NCBI RefSeq assembly: GCF_000526715.1
Contig: NZ_JAGP01000001.1
Coordinates: 496,001 to 560,000, forward strand
Direction: 5' to 3'
Length of the DNA: 64,000 bases
Source: Hydrogenovibrio kuenenii DSM 12350
GTDB lineage: Bacteria; Pseudomonadota; Gammaproteobacteria; Thiomicrospirales; Thiomicrospiraceae
Under the pieces are notes generated by a model. The model ran no database searches and had not been told where the DNA came from. It saw only the letters and a list, made by a program, of their open reading frames with translations. The position numbers and the translations under genes are program-made. This document shows, one piece after another, positions 8,506 to 16,072 of the stretch. Each line of letters opens with the position of its first letter. The stretch's first letter is position 1.

Positions 8506-8545
8506 CTTTGTTAGTTGTAAAATATAAAGATGGCCTTTAAGCAAT

Positions 8546-9085
8546 ATGATTCGAATTATTGATAAAATTCAAGCCTCAAGAGGATTGAGAGCTGCTCAGA
8601 ATGAAATTGAAGATTTCACTGATTTGGTCGGCGACTTATCCATGAATGATATTAACGACATGCGTTTTTGGTCAGCTAAAATTAGAAAAATTTTGAGTCT
8701 TAAAAGCGAATGTATTGAAAAGCTATATAAACACCCACTAGATGATTTGAATTTTTTTATGTCGATCAACTTGATAAATACTCTTCTGAGAAGAAACAGT
8801 ATCAAATTGGATTCAGAAAAATTACATGGAACGAGGTTACTGCTTAATAGTGTTTACGCGTTGCACTATCCTTCATTGAGAGAGAAAGGTATGGAGATAT
8901 GGAAAATGGTTGATAAAGCGCTTGATTATAAAGACCATTTTTATCAATCCAAAATAAATGAAGGTTATGAGTTGACCGATGATTTTATATCTTTAATGAT
9001 ACCGCCAGATGTTTTAATGGCTAAAACAGCTGATTATACTGAGTTATTTAAGGTGAAGACTATCGGGCTTAGTGACCAAGAATAA
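8546..9085 (+). CDS. Hypothetical protein, 179 residues
   Basis: I do not recognise this protein. It is soluble, with no signal peptide or membrane segment, and mostly alpha-helical by composition, with many Leu, Ile and Lys. It contains alternating hydrophobic and charged stretches such as RFWSAKIRKILSLKSE and LREKGMEIWKMVDKALD. The codons are AT-rich relative to the flanking pathway genes, which may mean later acquisition. It stands alone between the pigment and mevalonate operons, with its own candidate promoter. The Shine-Dalgarno is weak. Confidence 0.6.
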   Translation: MIRIIDKIQASRGLRAAQNEIEDFTDLVGDLSMNDINDMRFWSAKIRKILSLKSECIEKLYKHPLDDLNFFMSINLINTLLRRNSIKLDSEKLHGTRLLLNSVYALHYPSLREKGMEIWKMVDKALDYKDHFYQSKINEGYELTDDFISLMIPPDVLMAKTADYTELFKVKTIGLSDQE

Positions 9086-9227
9086 TCGCTATTCATTTTT
9101 ATTCTTATAAGAAAATGAAACTATTTTTTGAAGGTTACAGTTATGACCGAACATATGAGAAGAGAGGATACGTGTTCGGGTAACTGCGATTATTAAGCAA
9201 ATGAGTTGTGGGATTCAAACCACGTTG

Positions 9228-9248
9228 AAAATCTACCAGGCTGGGGTT
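9228..9248 (-). repeat. Dispersed 21-bp repeat, copy downstream of mvaS
   Basis: Read on the minus strand this is AACCCCAGCCTGGTAGATTT plus one T, starting 12 bases after the mvaS stop codon and in the sense direction of that gene. No inverted partner was found nearby. Confidence 0.8.
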
Positions 9249-9260
9249 GAAGAGGTAAGT

Positions 9261-10427
9261 TTAGTCTTTCTTTTCGTATTGACGAATGTGGTGTTCAATA
9301 CCTTTTAAACGGTATTTACCATGGTTGGTGGCTGGGTAGTTCACATTTTCTTTCGTTGTATCGCCAGAGTGGTAGAACGCCAAATATTGCTGATAGTTCA
9401 ATTCTTGGCGAGACTCGATTTGTTGACGATGGCTGTCAGCCATCAACAAGTCTTGGTAGCCTGGTTGAATAATACCTGTAAAGAACTCTGCAACACAGCC
9501 TGAACCATAACTAAAGAATCCAAAGCGTTTGCCTTCCAACGATGCGTTTGCATTATCTAAGAAAGAACAAAAACCGATATAAAGTGAAGCGCTATAGCTG
9601 TTGCCTACAATGCGGTTATATACCTGACCTGCTTCTGTTTGAAGCTTGAAAGTCGCATCGTCAATTTTTGCACCGACTTTTTTGATCAGGGTTTTATGAG
9701 CCTTTTCGGTCATACGAGAAAAAGGAATGTGGTAGCAAAACGCATCAATATCATAGAAGTTGCGCCCGGTTTCTTCGACAAAGTTATCCCACGCATGCTT
9801 CAAGCTGCTTAAATAAACTTTGGTTGAATATTTCCCATCCACCAACGCCGTTTCACGATGGTTGGGGCGCCAAAAATCGTTTACATCTTCAGTATAGTAG
9901 CCAGAACCTGGCTCTATAGACAAAATACGAGGGTTCTCTGTGATAAGCATGGCAACAGCACCACAACCTTGAGTAGCTTCACCTGAAGAGTCGATATCAT
10001 ATTTTGCAATGTCAGCTGCAATGACCAAGATTTTCTCTTTTGGGTTGGCAGTAACCATTTTGGTTGCCATTTGCAGAGCAGCCGTACCGGCATAACAGGC
10101 ATGTTTAAATTCTACTGTGCGACAACGGTTAGGCAGTTGCAGCAATCCGTGAAGGAAAGCACCCGCAGACTTTGATTGGTCAATCCCCGATTCTGTAGCA
10201 AACAAAACCGCGGTAATCTCGTCTTTATTGATTTGGGCAAGAATAGGGTCTGCTGCTTTAGCTGCGAGCGTAATAATGTCTTCATCCGGAGGCGCGATAG
10301 ACATTTTTTCCTGCCCGATGCCGATATGGAATTTATCCAAGTCTACGCTTTTCTCTTTTGCGTAGGTGTCCAACCCTAAAAAGTAGTCAGAGGTTGAGAA
10401 GTGGATTAAGTCAATACCAACGGTCAT
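9261..10427 (-). CDS. mvaS: Hydroxymethylglutaryl-CoA synthase
   Basis: This 388-residue bacterial HMG-CoA synthase condenses acetyl-CoA with acetoacetyl-CoA. The catalytic residues fall at the same numbers as in the Staphylococcus enzyme: Glu79 (ATESGIDQSKS), Cys111 (FKHACYAGTA) and His233 (CYHIPFSR). Length is normal. It is the third gene of a minus-strand operon with HMG-CoA reductase and type 2 IPP isomerase, 19 bases after fni. The three mevalonate kinase/decarboxylase genes are not in the window and must lie elsewhere if the pathway is complete. A polyketide beta-branching HMG synthase is unlikely, given its partners. Confidence 0.95.
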   Translation of the reverse strand: MTVGIDLIHFSTSDYFLGLDTYAKEKSVDLDKFHIGIGQEKMSIAPPDEDIITLAAKAADPILAQINKDEITAVLFATESGIDQSKSAGAFLHGLLQLPNRCRTVEFKHACYAGTAALQMATKMVTANPKEKILVIAADIAKYDIDSSGEATQGCGAVAMLITENPRILSIEPGSGYYTEDVNDFWRPNHRETALVDGKYSTKVYLSSLKHAWDNFVEETGRNFYDIDAFCYHIPFSRMTEKAHKTLIKKVGAKIDDATFKLQTEAGQVYNRIVGNSYSASLYIGFCSFLDNANASLEGKRFGFFSYGSGCVAEFFTGIIQPGYQDLLMADSHRQQIESRQELNYQQYLAFYHSGDTTKENVNYPATNHGKYRLKGIEHHIRQYEKKD

Positions 10428-10446
10428 CTTTGATGGGTTCTTTTCG

Positions 10447-11490
10447 TTATTGTCTATTCAGGATTAAATTGTCATTTAAAAACAGTTGAGAGATGTCTGT
10501 AGCACCTAACAAAAACTGTGCGGTACGGAATTCATCTGAGAACTGCTGTATTTTCGCGATGGTCGCTTCTGTCGAATGCATTGCCGGTTCTAGGAAGGGC
10601 GCTGCAATGCCACAAATTTGGGCGCCCATTATAACTGATTTCACCATGTCAATGCCATTACGAATGCCGCCACTGGCAATAAAATTTGCACTGTCTTGAT
10701 AGGGCAGAGCCTGTAATAGGGATTGCGGTGTTGTTAGCCCCCAATCTTGAAATAAAACCCCTAAATTTGATGAGTGTTCATCATGATTTCGGTGCGCCTC
10801 GATTCTGCTCCATGACGTACCGCCTCGACCAGCTAAATCAAACCACTTCACACTGGCAGACAGACCGAGTTCTATATCTTTAGCGGAAAGCCCACAGCCG
10901 ACTTCTTTTAAAATAACTGGAATAGGAAGTGCATCTGCCAATGAGGCAATTTTATCCATCAGTCCAGCGAAGTTTTTATCGCCCTCTGGCTGAATGACTT
11001 CTTGCAAAGGGTTGAGGTGTAGGTATAGCGCATCGGCTTCTAGCGTGTCAACCATACGCATTGCTTCGTCTTTGCCAAACCCGTAATTAAGTTGTACAGC
11101 GCCCATGTTTGCTATGAGCGGAATCGTAGGGGCGTATTGTCTCAGTTGAAAGCTTTTGTATGCAGTAGCATCTTCTATCATCACTCTTTGAGAGCCAACC
11201 GCTAAAGCAACCTGCATGCTTTCAGCCGCTTCTGCTAGGGCTTGGTTTATTTGGGTCAGGTTTTCCGACTTCCCACCTGTCATTGAAGAGATAAGTAGTG
11301 GCAGAGTGAGTTGTTTGCCCAAAAAATCTGCGGAGGTGTTGATCTGATTAAAGTCGCATTCAGGTAGAGCACGATGCATTAATTGGATTTGATCAAAACC
11401 ACTTTGATTACGTTCAATAGCCGCATCCTCCAGCATTGCTTGGATGTGGTCTTGTTTACGTTGATGGATGCTGTCGTTAGAGCGAGTCAT
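10447..11490 (-). CDS. fni: Isopentenyl-diphosphate delta-isomerase, type 2 (FMN-dependent)
   Basis: The protein has 347 residues. The N-terminal RKQDHIQ, the ISSMTGG motif, LHLNPLQEVIQPEGD (substrate-binding HLNxxQE) and DLAGRGGTSW (FMN-binding) are all present, followed by SGGIRNG. It interconverts isopentenyl and dimethylallyl diphosphate using reduced FMN and NADPH in the cytosol. It lies between mvaA and mvaS with gaps of 24 and 19 bases. Type 2 isomerase together with the mevalonate pathway is a common pairing. Confidence 0.95.
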   Translation of the reverse strand: MTRSNDSIHQRKQDHIQAMLEDAAIERNQSGFDQIQLMHRALPECDFNQINTSADFLGKQLTLPLLISSMTGGKSENLTQINQALAEAAESMQVALAVGSQRVMIEDATAYKSFQLRQYAPTIPLIANMGAVQLNYGFGKDEAMRMVDTLEADALYLHLNPLQEVIQPEGDKNFAGLMDKIASLADALPIPVILKEVGCGLSAKDIELGLSASVKWFDLAGRGGTSWSRIEAHRNHDEHSSNLGVLFQDWGLTTPQSLLQALPYQDSANFIASGGIRNGIDMVKSVIMGAQICGIAAPFLEPAMHSTEATIAKIQQFSDEFRTAQFLLGATDISQLFLNDNLILNRQ

Positions 11491-11514
11491 CGTAAATAAA
11501 ATCAGCCTTGGTGC

Positions 11515-12570
11515 TTATGAGCGTTCGAGTTTGATATGAGCTGCCATCAGCTCACCAGGGTTGGTTTGCGCTGCAAGCAATGAAAGCTCGCCACAAAGTG
11601 CCGTTGCACCCGCAATGCAAGCCAAACGTCTGGCATTTTCGCCAGGTTGTGCTTTAGCATTTAAGCAACCAAGTTGTTCTAGATTTTGTTGTACGAAATC
11701 TAAGCCTTTACCGTTACCAACGCTGCCGACGATTAAGTTCGGCAAGGTAGTTGAAAAGTAGAGGTCACCTTCCGGTGTTACTTCAGCGTGATTAATGGCT
11801 TGAGAGCCTTCAACAATATTGGCGGCATCTTGCCCGGTAGCCAGGTAAAAGCCGAGCAACATATTGGCAACATGTGCATTGGCACTGCGTAGCCCACCAG
11901 AAATGATGCTGCCGATTAAATCTTTTTTAATGTGTAAATCTACCAGCGCTTCTGGCGTGGTTTTTAAAAAACGTTGGCAAAGTTTGCGGGGAATCGTTGT
12001 CTCGCAAACCACATTTTTGCCACGGCCTAAAATACCGTTGACCGCAGATACTTTTTTGTCGGTACAGTAGTTAGCGGAAATCGATACATAAGATAAATCG
12101 GAATAGTTTTCTAATAGCCAAGGGATGAGTTTATCCGCAGCATTCGTCACCATGTTGTGGCCGGATGCATCACCAGTTGTTAGTTCTAAACGCAGATAAA
12201 TCAAGTTGCCAACAACTTGCCAGTTCAGATCAATCAGTTGTGCAAAACGACTGGATTCTGCAATGACGTTTTGAAGGTCATCTTGACGCAGTTGAATGTC
12301 TCTTAAACGTTGACGTGCAACCCCCGCATCTGGCGCTTGCAACAAGACAGATCGAGACATGCGTTCGTCCATCACTGTGACACGAATGCCACCAGCATGA
12401 TGTGTTACTCGAGCGCCGCGAGCTACCGATGGCCATAGTGGCGTTTCATAGGTAGCCATAGGGATCATGATGTCATCGGTGCTTACGTCACCGATCAGTT
12501 TCAGTGGGCCAACAGATTCCATTGGAATCTGGGCAAAACTTAAGGTTTGGTTAATCGATTCAGTAGTCAT
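11515..12570 (-). CDS. mvaA: Hydroxymethylglutaryl-CoA reductase
   Basis: This 351-residue soluble enzyme reduces HMG-CoA to mevalonate. The catalytic set is visible: Glu42 (MATYETPLW), Lys in YCTDKKVSAVNG (172-173), Asp248 (ATGQDAANIV) and a C-terminal His345 (MAAHIKLERS). DASGHNM at 134-140 replaces the usual DAMGMNM, and the region after Glu42 (TPLWPS) departs from the common EGALVAS, so it is a divergent member. The CTDKK and GQDAA motifs resemble the class I type. It is the first gene of the isoprenoid operon. No Shine-Dalgarno is visible before ATG 12570, and a TATAAT lies only about 10 bases upstream, so the transcript may be nearly leaderless. Confidence 0.9.
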   Translation of the reverse strand: MTTESINQTLSFAQIPMESVGPLKLIGDVSTDDIMIPMATYETPLWPSVARGARVTHHAGGIRVTVMDERMSRSVLLQAPDAGVARQRLRDIQLRQDDLQNVIAESSRFAQLIDLNWQVVGNLIYLRLELTTGDASGHNMVTNAADKLIPWLLENYSDLSYVSISANYCTDKKVSAVNGILGRGKNVVCETTIPRKLCQRFLKTTPEALVDLHIKKDLIGSIISGGLRSANAHVANMLLGFYLATGQDAANIVEGSQAINHAEVTPEGDLYFSTTLPNLIVGSVGNGKGLDFVQQNLEQLGCLNAKAQPGENARRLACIAGATALCGELSLLAAQTNPGELMAAHIKLERS

Positions 12571-12621
12571 AATGAGATATTATATATCGAATTGGATTAG
12601 TGTAATGAGTAAAGCGATTTA
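12571..12621. promoter_or_regulatory. Compact divergent promoter region, mvaA / subtilase
   Basis: Only 51 bases separate two divergent genes. On the minus strand TATAAT lies about 10 bases before the mvaA start, without a good -35. On the plus strand the same AT-rich stretch gives TATTATATA. Two overlapping promoters must fit here. Confidence 0.4.
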
Positions 12622-14682
12622 ATGAATACACGTGTGTTGAAATTGACAGTATGGATGCTACTGTTCAGCTTACTCGATGCCTGCAGTTCAACGCAAGTCC
12701 ATCCAGAAGCTAACGCCACGTCATCAAATTATCAAGCAACTTCAACGGTTGCCATTGCTAGTACGCTCACGTCGAATGCGACTCAAATGGGATTAAAGTC
12801 TTGGCGTGATGCGGGGTATTTGGGAAAAGGGGCGACTGTAGCCGTATTAGACACGGGAATGCCTGTTTGGGATATTCACGATCGTAATATCCCCTTGTCA
12901 GCAAATGTGCGATACGATGCGGATTTTACCAAGGATCAAATCGTCAAAAACAGCGATACGTCAATTTATAATGCCAATCATGGAGATGACATGTCTCAGG
13001 TGATTGGTTCCGCTATTTATGGCGCTGCACCAAACGCCAATTTATTAAACGGTGTGATTGCTGATACACAAGGCTATTCAAACAGAGTCTCATCGGTAAA
13101 AGGTATTGAGTGGGCGGTCAATAACCAAGCTGATGTAATTAACTTATCATTTGATTACATTGCACAGAACTCTTCAGGCCAGCTTTTTTCTGCCTTACTT
13201 TCTTATACGGGTTCAGTAACCAGTAATATTGAAAGTGAACTCAATAATATAAAAAATAAAGTTGTGACAAGCCAAGTAGCCATTGTGCACTCTGCAGGGA
13301 ATGATTCAAAAAGCGTATCATCGGTTCTTAATAATGCAGCAGGTTATCAAGACTGGGTTAAGTCTAACGCCAAAAATAATATTCTGATTGTGGGGGCAAC
13401 TTACGACAATAAGAATCTCGCCAGCTTTTCCAACTATGCGGGGACGGATACCGATGTTCAGTCTCGTTTTGTAGTTGCACCTGCGAAAAGTGAGGTGACG
13501 AATGGGTATTCAACGCTTTATACAGTGGGAACATCTGGCGCGGCAGCGAATGTATCGGGTGCTTTGGCCGTTATGAAATCGCGTTGGCAGTCTTTAACTG
13601 GCGTTCAGCTTGAGCAGATTATTTTAGATACCGCTAACCGAAGCTTTAGTGGATATGACGTTACAAAGTTTGGACAAGGTATTGTTGATTTGAATGCGGC
13701 TTTTTCTCCGGTAGGTAAAACATCAGTACCGGTATCAAGCACTTCAAGCAGTGTTTCAAGCGTATCCTTAAGTTCATCAGTAGTAGCTTTACCGGCAGGT
13801 TTTAAAAGTATTTCAGCGAGTACGGCTTTTCTCGATAGTTATGGTCGAGACTTCACCCTGAAATACCAAACGCCAGTGCAAACCTATCAGTCAGGATTGG
13901 ATAAAACCGTTCAAGCTTATGTCTCTGCCCCTCAAAATTACCAACAACAACTTGGTTCACACTTAAAACTGGGTTTTTCGATGAATAATGGCGTGGTTTC
14001 CAAGGATCGTCAGGATGCTGGTTTGTGGTTTTTAGGTATGGCATCAGATTATCAACAGCACTTAAATAATTCTGTTTTGGGACAGGTGTCTTTGTCAAGT
14101 CACACCGGTTCGATGCACTTTGGTATGAGCGCTACCACACCAAACCCAAGTGCAAGTTCTTTTCAGGCAACTTCTAAACCTGTTGAACCGACGGTACAGG
14201 GTATGAAAGCGCATCTTGGATTTAAAAACGTGAGTGTGATGCCTTATTGGTTGGGTGTTAACAACACCAGTGCATTTGTCGGTGCTCAGGCTGAATCACT
14301 AGCGGGTGTACAAACAGAATATCATTTTGGTGGTTGGCTCGCAGGGTTGGATTGGTCGCAGCAAAATCAACCTGGTCAGGCATTGATTCAAAACTACAAT
14401 ATCGATAGTCAGCGTTATTATGCGGGCTATAGAGGTGACTTAAATTCGGATCTTCGTTTTGGTTTGTTAGGTTTTTGGCAAACGGATAATGCACTCATTG
14501 GGTATCAACATCCGCAATCGGTTGGTGATGGTAGTTTGCGTTATGTAACCGACAACTTACGTTCACAAAGGGTTAAGTCAGGGGTTTCAGCGGCAGTGTC
14601 GATAGGGCATCTGCAAGCTGCGGTCTTATCGAGTAATTTTGACCATCAATTTTTTGTTGGTTTTAAACAATCATTCCACTAA
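12622..14682 (+). CDS. S8 family serine peptidase (subtilase), surface-anchored, autotransporter-like
   Basis: The protein has 686 residues. A signal segment ends in a lipobox (LLDAC, Cys21), followed by a subtilase domain with Asp77 (VAVLDTG), His120 (NANHGDD), Asn227 (SAGND) and Ser305 (VGTSGAAANVSG). The serine motif is GTSGAA instead of the usual GTSMA. A Ser-rich linker at about 365-390 joins a C-terminal domain that starts with DSYGRDF, as in passenger/barrel junctions of S8 autotransporters. It continues with alternating beta-like strands. The protein ends in QSFH, not in the usual terminal Phe of barrel proteins, and the barrel looks short. It is probably an exported protease at the outer membrane. 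The target is unknown. Confidence 0.8.
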   Translation: MNTRVLKLTVWMLLFSLLDACSSTQVHPEANATSSNYQATSTVAIASTLTSNATQMGLKSWRDAGYLGKGATVAVLDTGMPVWDIHDRNIPLSANVRYDADFTKDQIVKNSDTSIYNANHGDDMSQVIGSAIYGAAPNANLLNGVIADTQGYSNRVSSVKGIEWAVNNQADVINLSFDYIAQNSSGQLFSALLSYTGSVTSNIESELNNIKNKVVTSQVAIVHSAGNDSKSVSSVLNNAAGYQDWVKSNAKNNILIVGATYDNKNLASFSNYAGTDTDVQSRFVVAPAKSEVTNGYSTLYTVGTSGAAANVSGALAVMKSRWQSLTGVQLEQIILDTANRSFSGYDVTKFGQGIVDLNAAFSPVGKTSVPVSSTSSSVSSVSLSSSVVALPAGFKSISASTAFLDSYGRDFTLKYQTPVQTYQSGLDKTVQAYVSAPQNYQQQLGSHLKLGFSMNNGVVSKDRQDAGLWFLGMASDYQQHLNNSVLGQVSLSSHTGSMHFGMSATTPNPSASSFQATSKPVEPTVQGMKAHLGFKNVSVMPYWLGVNNTSAFVGAQAESLAGVQTEYHFGGWLAGLDWSQQNQPGQALIQNYNIDSQRYYAGYRGDLNSDLRFGLLGFWQTDNALIGYQHPQSVGDGSLRYVTDNLRSQRVKSGVSAAVSIGHLQAAVLSSNFDHQFFVGFKQSFH

Positions 14683-14717
14683 AAGAACAGACTAGAGACC
14701 TGAGCGTTTAGATGTTT

Positions 14718-14723
14718 TATAAT
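14718..14723 (+). promoter_or_regulatory. Candidate -10 element of ppiC
   Basis: A perfect TATAAT lies 46 bases before the ppiC start. No convincing -35 is seen at the right distance. AAGGAAAAAT follows as ribosome site just before ATG 14769. Confidence 0.4.
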
Positions 14724-14768
14724 GCGCGGTTTGTCAGATAAACATTTATACAATAAAGGAAAAATAAT

Positions 14769-15050
14769 ATGGCAATGGCAACAGCACGTCACATTTTGGT
14801 CGATAGTGAAGAAAAAGCACTGGAATTAAAACAACAAATTTTAGATGGAGCGGATTTTGCAGAAGTTGCAAAAGAGAACTCTCAGTGTCCGTCTAGCCGC
14901 AGTGGTGGTGACTTGGGGCAGTTTGGTCCGGGTATGATGGTTCCAGAGTTTGATAAGGTTTGTTTCAGTGCAGATGTTGGGTCTTTAGAAGGGCCTGTTA
15001 AAACACAATTCGGTTATCACTTGATAGAAGTGACAGATAGAACGGAATAA
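14769..15050 (+). CDS. ppiC: Parvulin-type peptidyl-prolyl cis-trans isomerase
   Basis: This 93-residue single-domain parvulin has the usual signatures ARHILV at the start, GADFAEVAKENSQCPS, GGDLGQFGPGMMVPEFD and the C-terminal FGYHLIEV. Both histidines of the active site (His8 and His84) are present. It has no signal peptide, so it is a cytoplasmic rotamase like E. coli PpiC. It stands alone, with a candidate -10 and an AAGGA ribosome site upstream. Confidence 0.93.
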   Translation: MAMATARHILVDSEEKALELKQQILDGADFAEVAKENSQCPSSRSGGDLGQFGPGMMVPEFDKVCFSADVGSLEGPVKTQFGYHLIEVTDRTE

Positions 15051-15060
15051 TGCATTTTGT

Positions 15061-15099
15061 GAGCAAGGCGTTGTTAGTTATTATCGACTTGCCTTGCTC
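15061..15099. other. Perfect 9-bp inverted repeat after ppiC
   Basis: GAGCAAGGC (15061-15069) and GCCTTGCTC (15091-15099) pair perfectly around a 21-base loop, starting 11 bases after the ppiC stop. There is no T-run behind it, so it may stabilise or end the transcript by another route. Confidence 0.5.
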
Positions 15100-15170
15100 T
15101 GACCTGATGATTTGACCAACACTCAGAGCCCTAGCGCTCATCTCTTCTGTAAAAATCATCATCTTTGTCT

Positions 15171-15190
15171 TACCCAGCCTGGCAGATTTT
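15171..15190 (+). repeat. Dispersed 21-bp repeat, copy between ppiC and the DUF815 gene
   Basis: TACCCAGCCTGGCAGATTTT is the consensus with one C missing from the run of four. It is in the sense direction, 121 bases after the ppiC stop and 73 before the next gene. Confidence 0.8.
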
Positions 15191-15263
15191 TGTGTTTCAT
15201 CGGATCAGTCGTATAATCTAGTTTTTAAGCCGTAGTGGAATTCTGTCTGTTTATAGGAATGAT

Positions 15264-16061
15264 ATGTCTAAAAAAATTCGTTGGGATAAGCACTTTGCCG
15301 CTATTTGGCGAGCTAAAAAAGAAAAGTTCAAGCCGGTAGAAGCACTAGATCCAATTCGACTTTCAAACTTGCTTGGAATTGAGCGTCAAAAGAATTTGTT
15401 TTGCCAAAACCTACAAAGCTTTATGGCAGGGCAACCTGCGAATCATGTCTTGCTTTGGGGTGCTCGTGGTACAGGTAAGTCGTCCTTAATGAAAGCCGCA
15501 TTGAATGAGTTTCATGCTGATGGGTTGAGAGTCATTGAATTGGAAAAAGAAGATATTTCTGATTTACCTGAGATTAGCGATAAGTTACGTAAGCAACCCT
15601 GGCGTTTTGTGGTTTATTGCGACGATCTTTCGTTTGCAGCGGACGATAACAGTTACCGACATTTAAAAATTTTAATGGAAGGTTCAATCGAGCCACCTGC
15701 GGATAATATTTTAATGGTGGCAACCTCCAATCGTCGTCATTTGGTTGCCGAACATTATCAAGACAACCTCGAAAGTGAAACCCGCTCAAATGGCGAAATT
15801 CATCTTGGTGACCGTTTGCAGGAAAAACTTTCTTTGGCGGATCGTTTTGGATTGAGTTTATCTTTTTATGCACCGGATCAAGTTCTATATCTTGAAATGG
15901 TTGAAGCTTTATTCAAAGAGCATCAAATGACACTATCATCAAGCGAACTCGAACAATTGCATTTAGAAGCGGTTCGATTTGCAACTTCTCGCGGCAGTCG
16001 AAGTGGTCGTATTGCCAAACAATTTTTTCAGGATTATTTGGTACGTAATTCTTTTATTTAA
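15264..16061 (+). CDS. DUF815 family AAA-type ATPase
   Basis: The protein has 265 residues. The Walker A is WGARGTGKSS near residue 66 and the Walker B is FVVYCDDLSF near residue 116. VATSNRRHL supplies a sensor-1-like Asn/Arg, and a Ser/Arg-rich SRGSRSGR near the C terminus resembles sensor 2. The whole protein fits DUF815 (PF05673), a cytoplasmic family of unknown role that is widespread in proteobacteria. A plain ATG at 15264 is preceded by TAGGAA. It is followed by ggt after 11 bases, so the two may be co-transcribed, although no functional link is evident. Confidence 0.88.
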   Translation: MSKKIRWDKHFAAIWRAKKEKFKPVEALDPIRLSNLLGIERQKNLFCQNLQSFMAGQPANHVLLWGARGTGKSSLMKAALNEFHADGLRVIELEKEDISDLPEISDKLRKQPWRFVVYCDDLSFAADDNSYRHLKILMEGSIEPPADNILMVATSNRRHLVAEHYQDNLESETRSNGEIHLGDRLQEKLSLADRFGLSLSFYAPDQVLYLEMVEALFKEHQMTLSSSELEQLHLEAVRFATSRGSRSGRIAKQFFQDYLVRNSFI

Positions 16062-16072
16062 GGTGCTTCCAC

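Larger units (their letters stand above)
8063..8545. other. Divergent intergenic region, 483 bp
   Basis: The gap separates the pigment operon (leftward) from the orphan gene at 8546 (rightward). It is AT-rich and holds a candidate promoter for each side, annotated separately. No ORF, RNA gene or clear stem-loop of note was found in the middle (8140-8480). Confidence 0.6.

Noticed and set aside
15061-15099. Rho-independent terminator after ppiC
   Set aside because: The 9-bp stem is perfect but the loop is 21 bases and no T-run follows.
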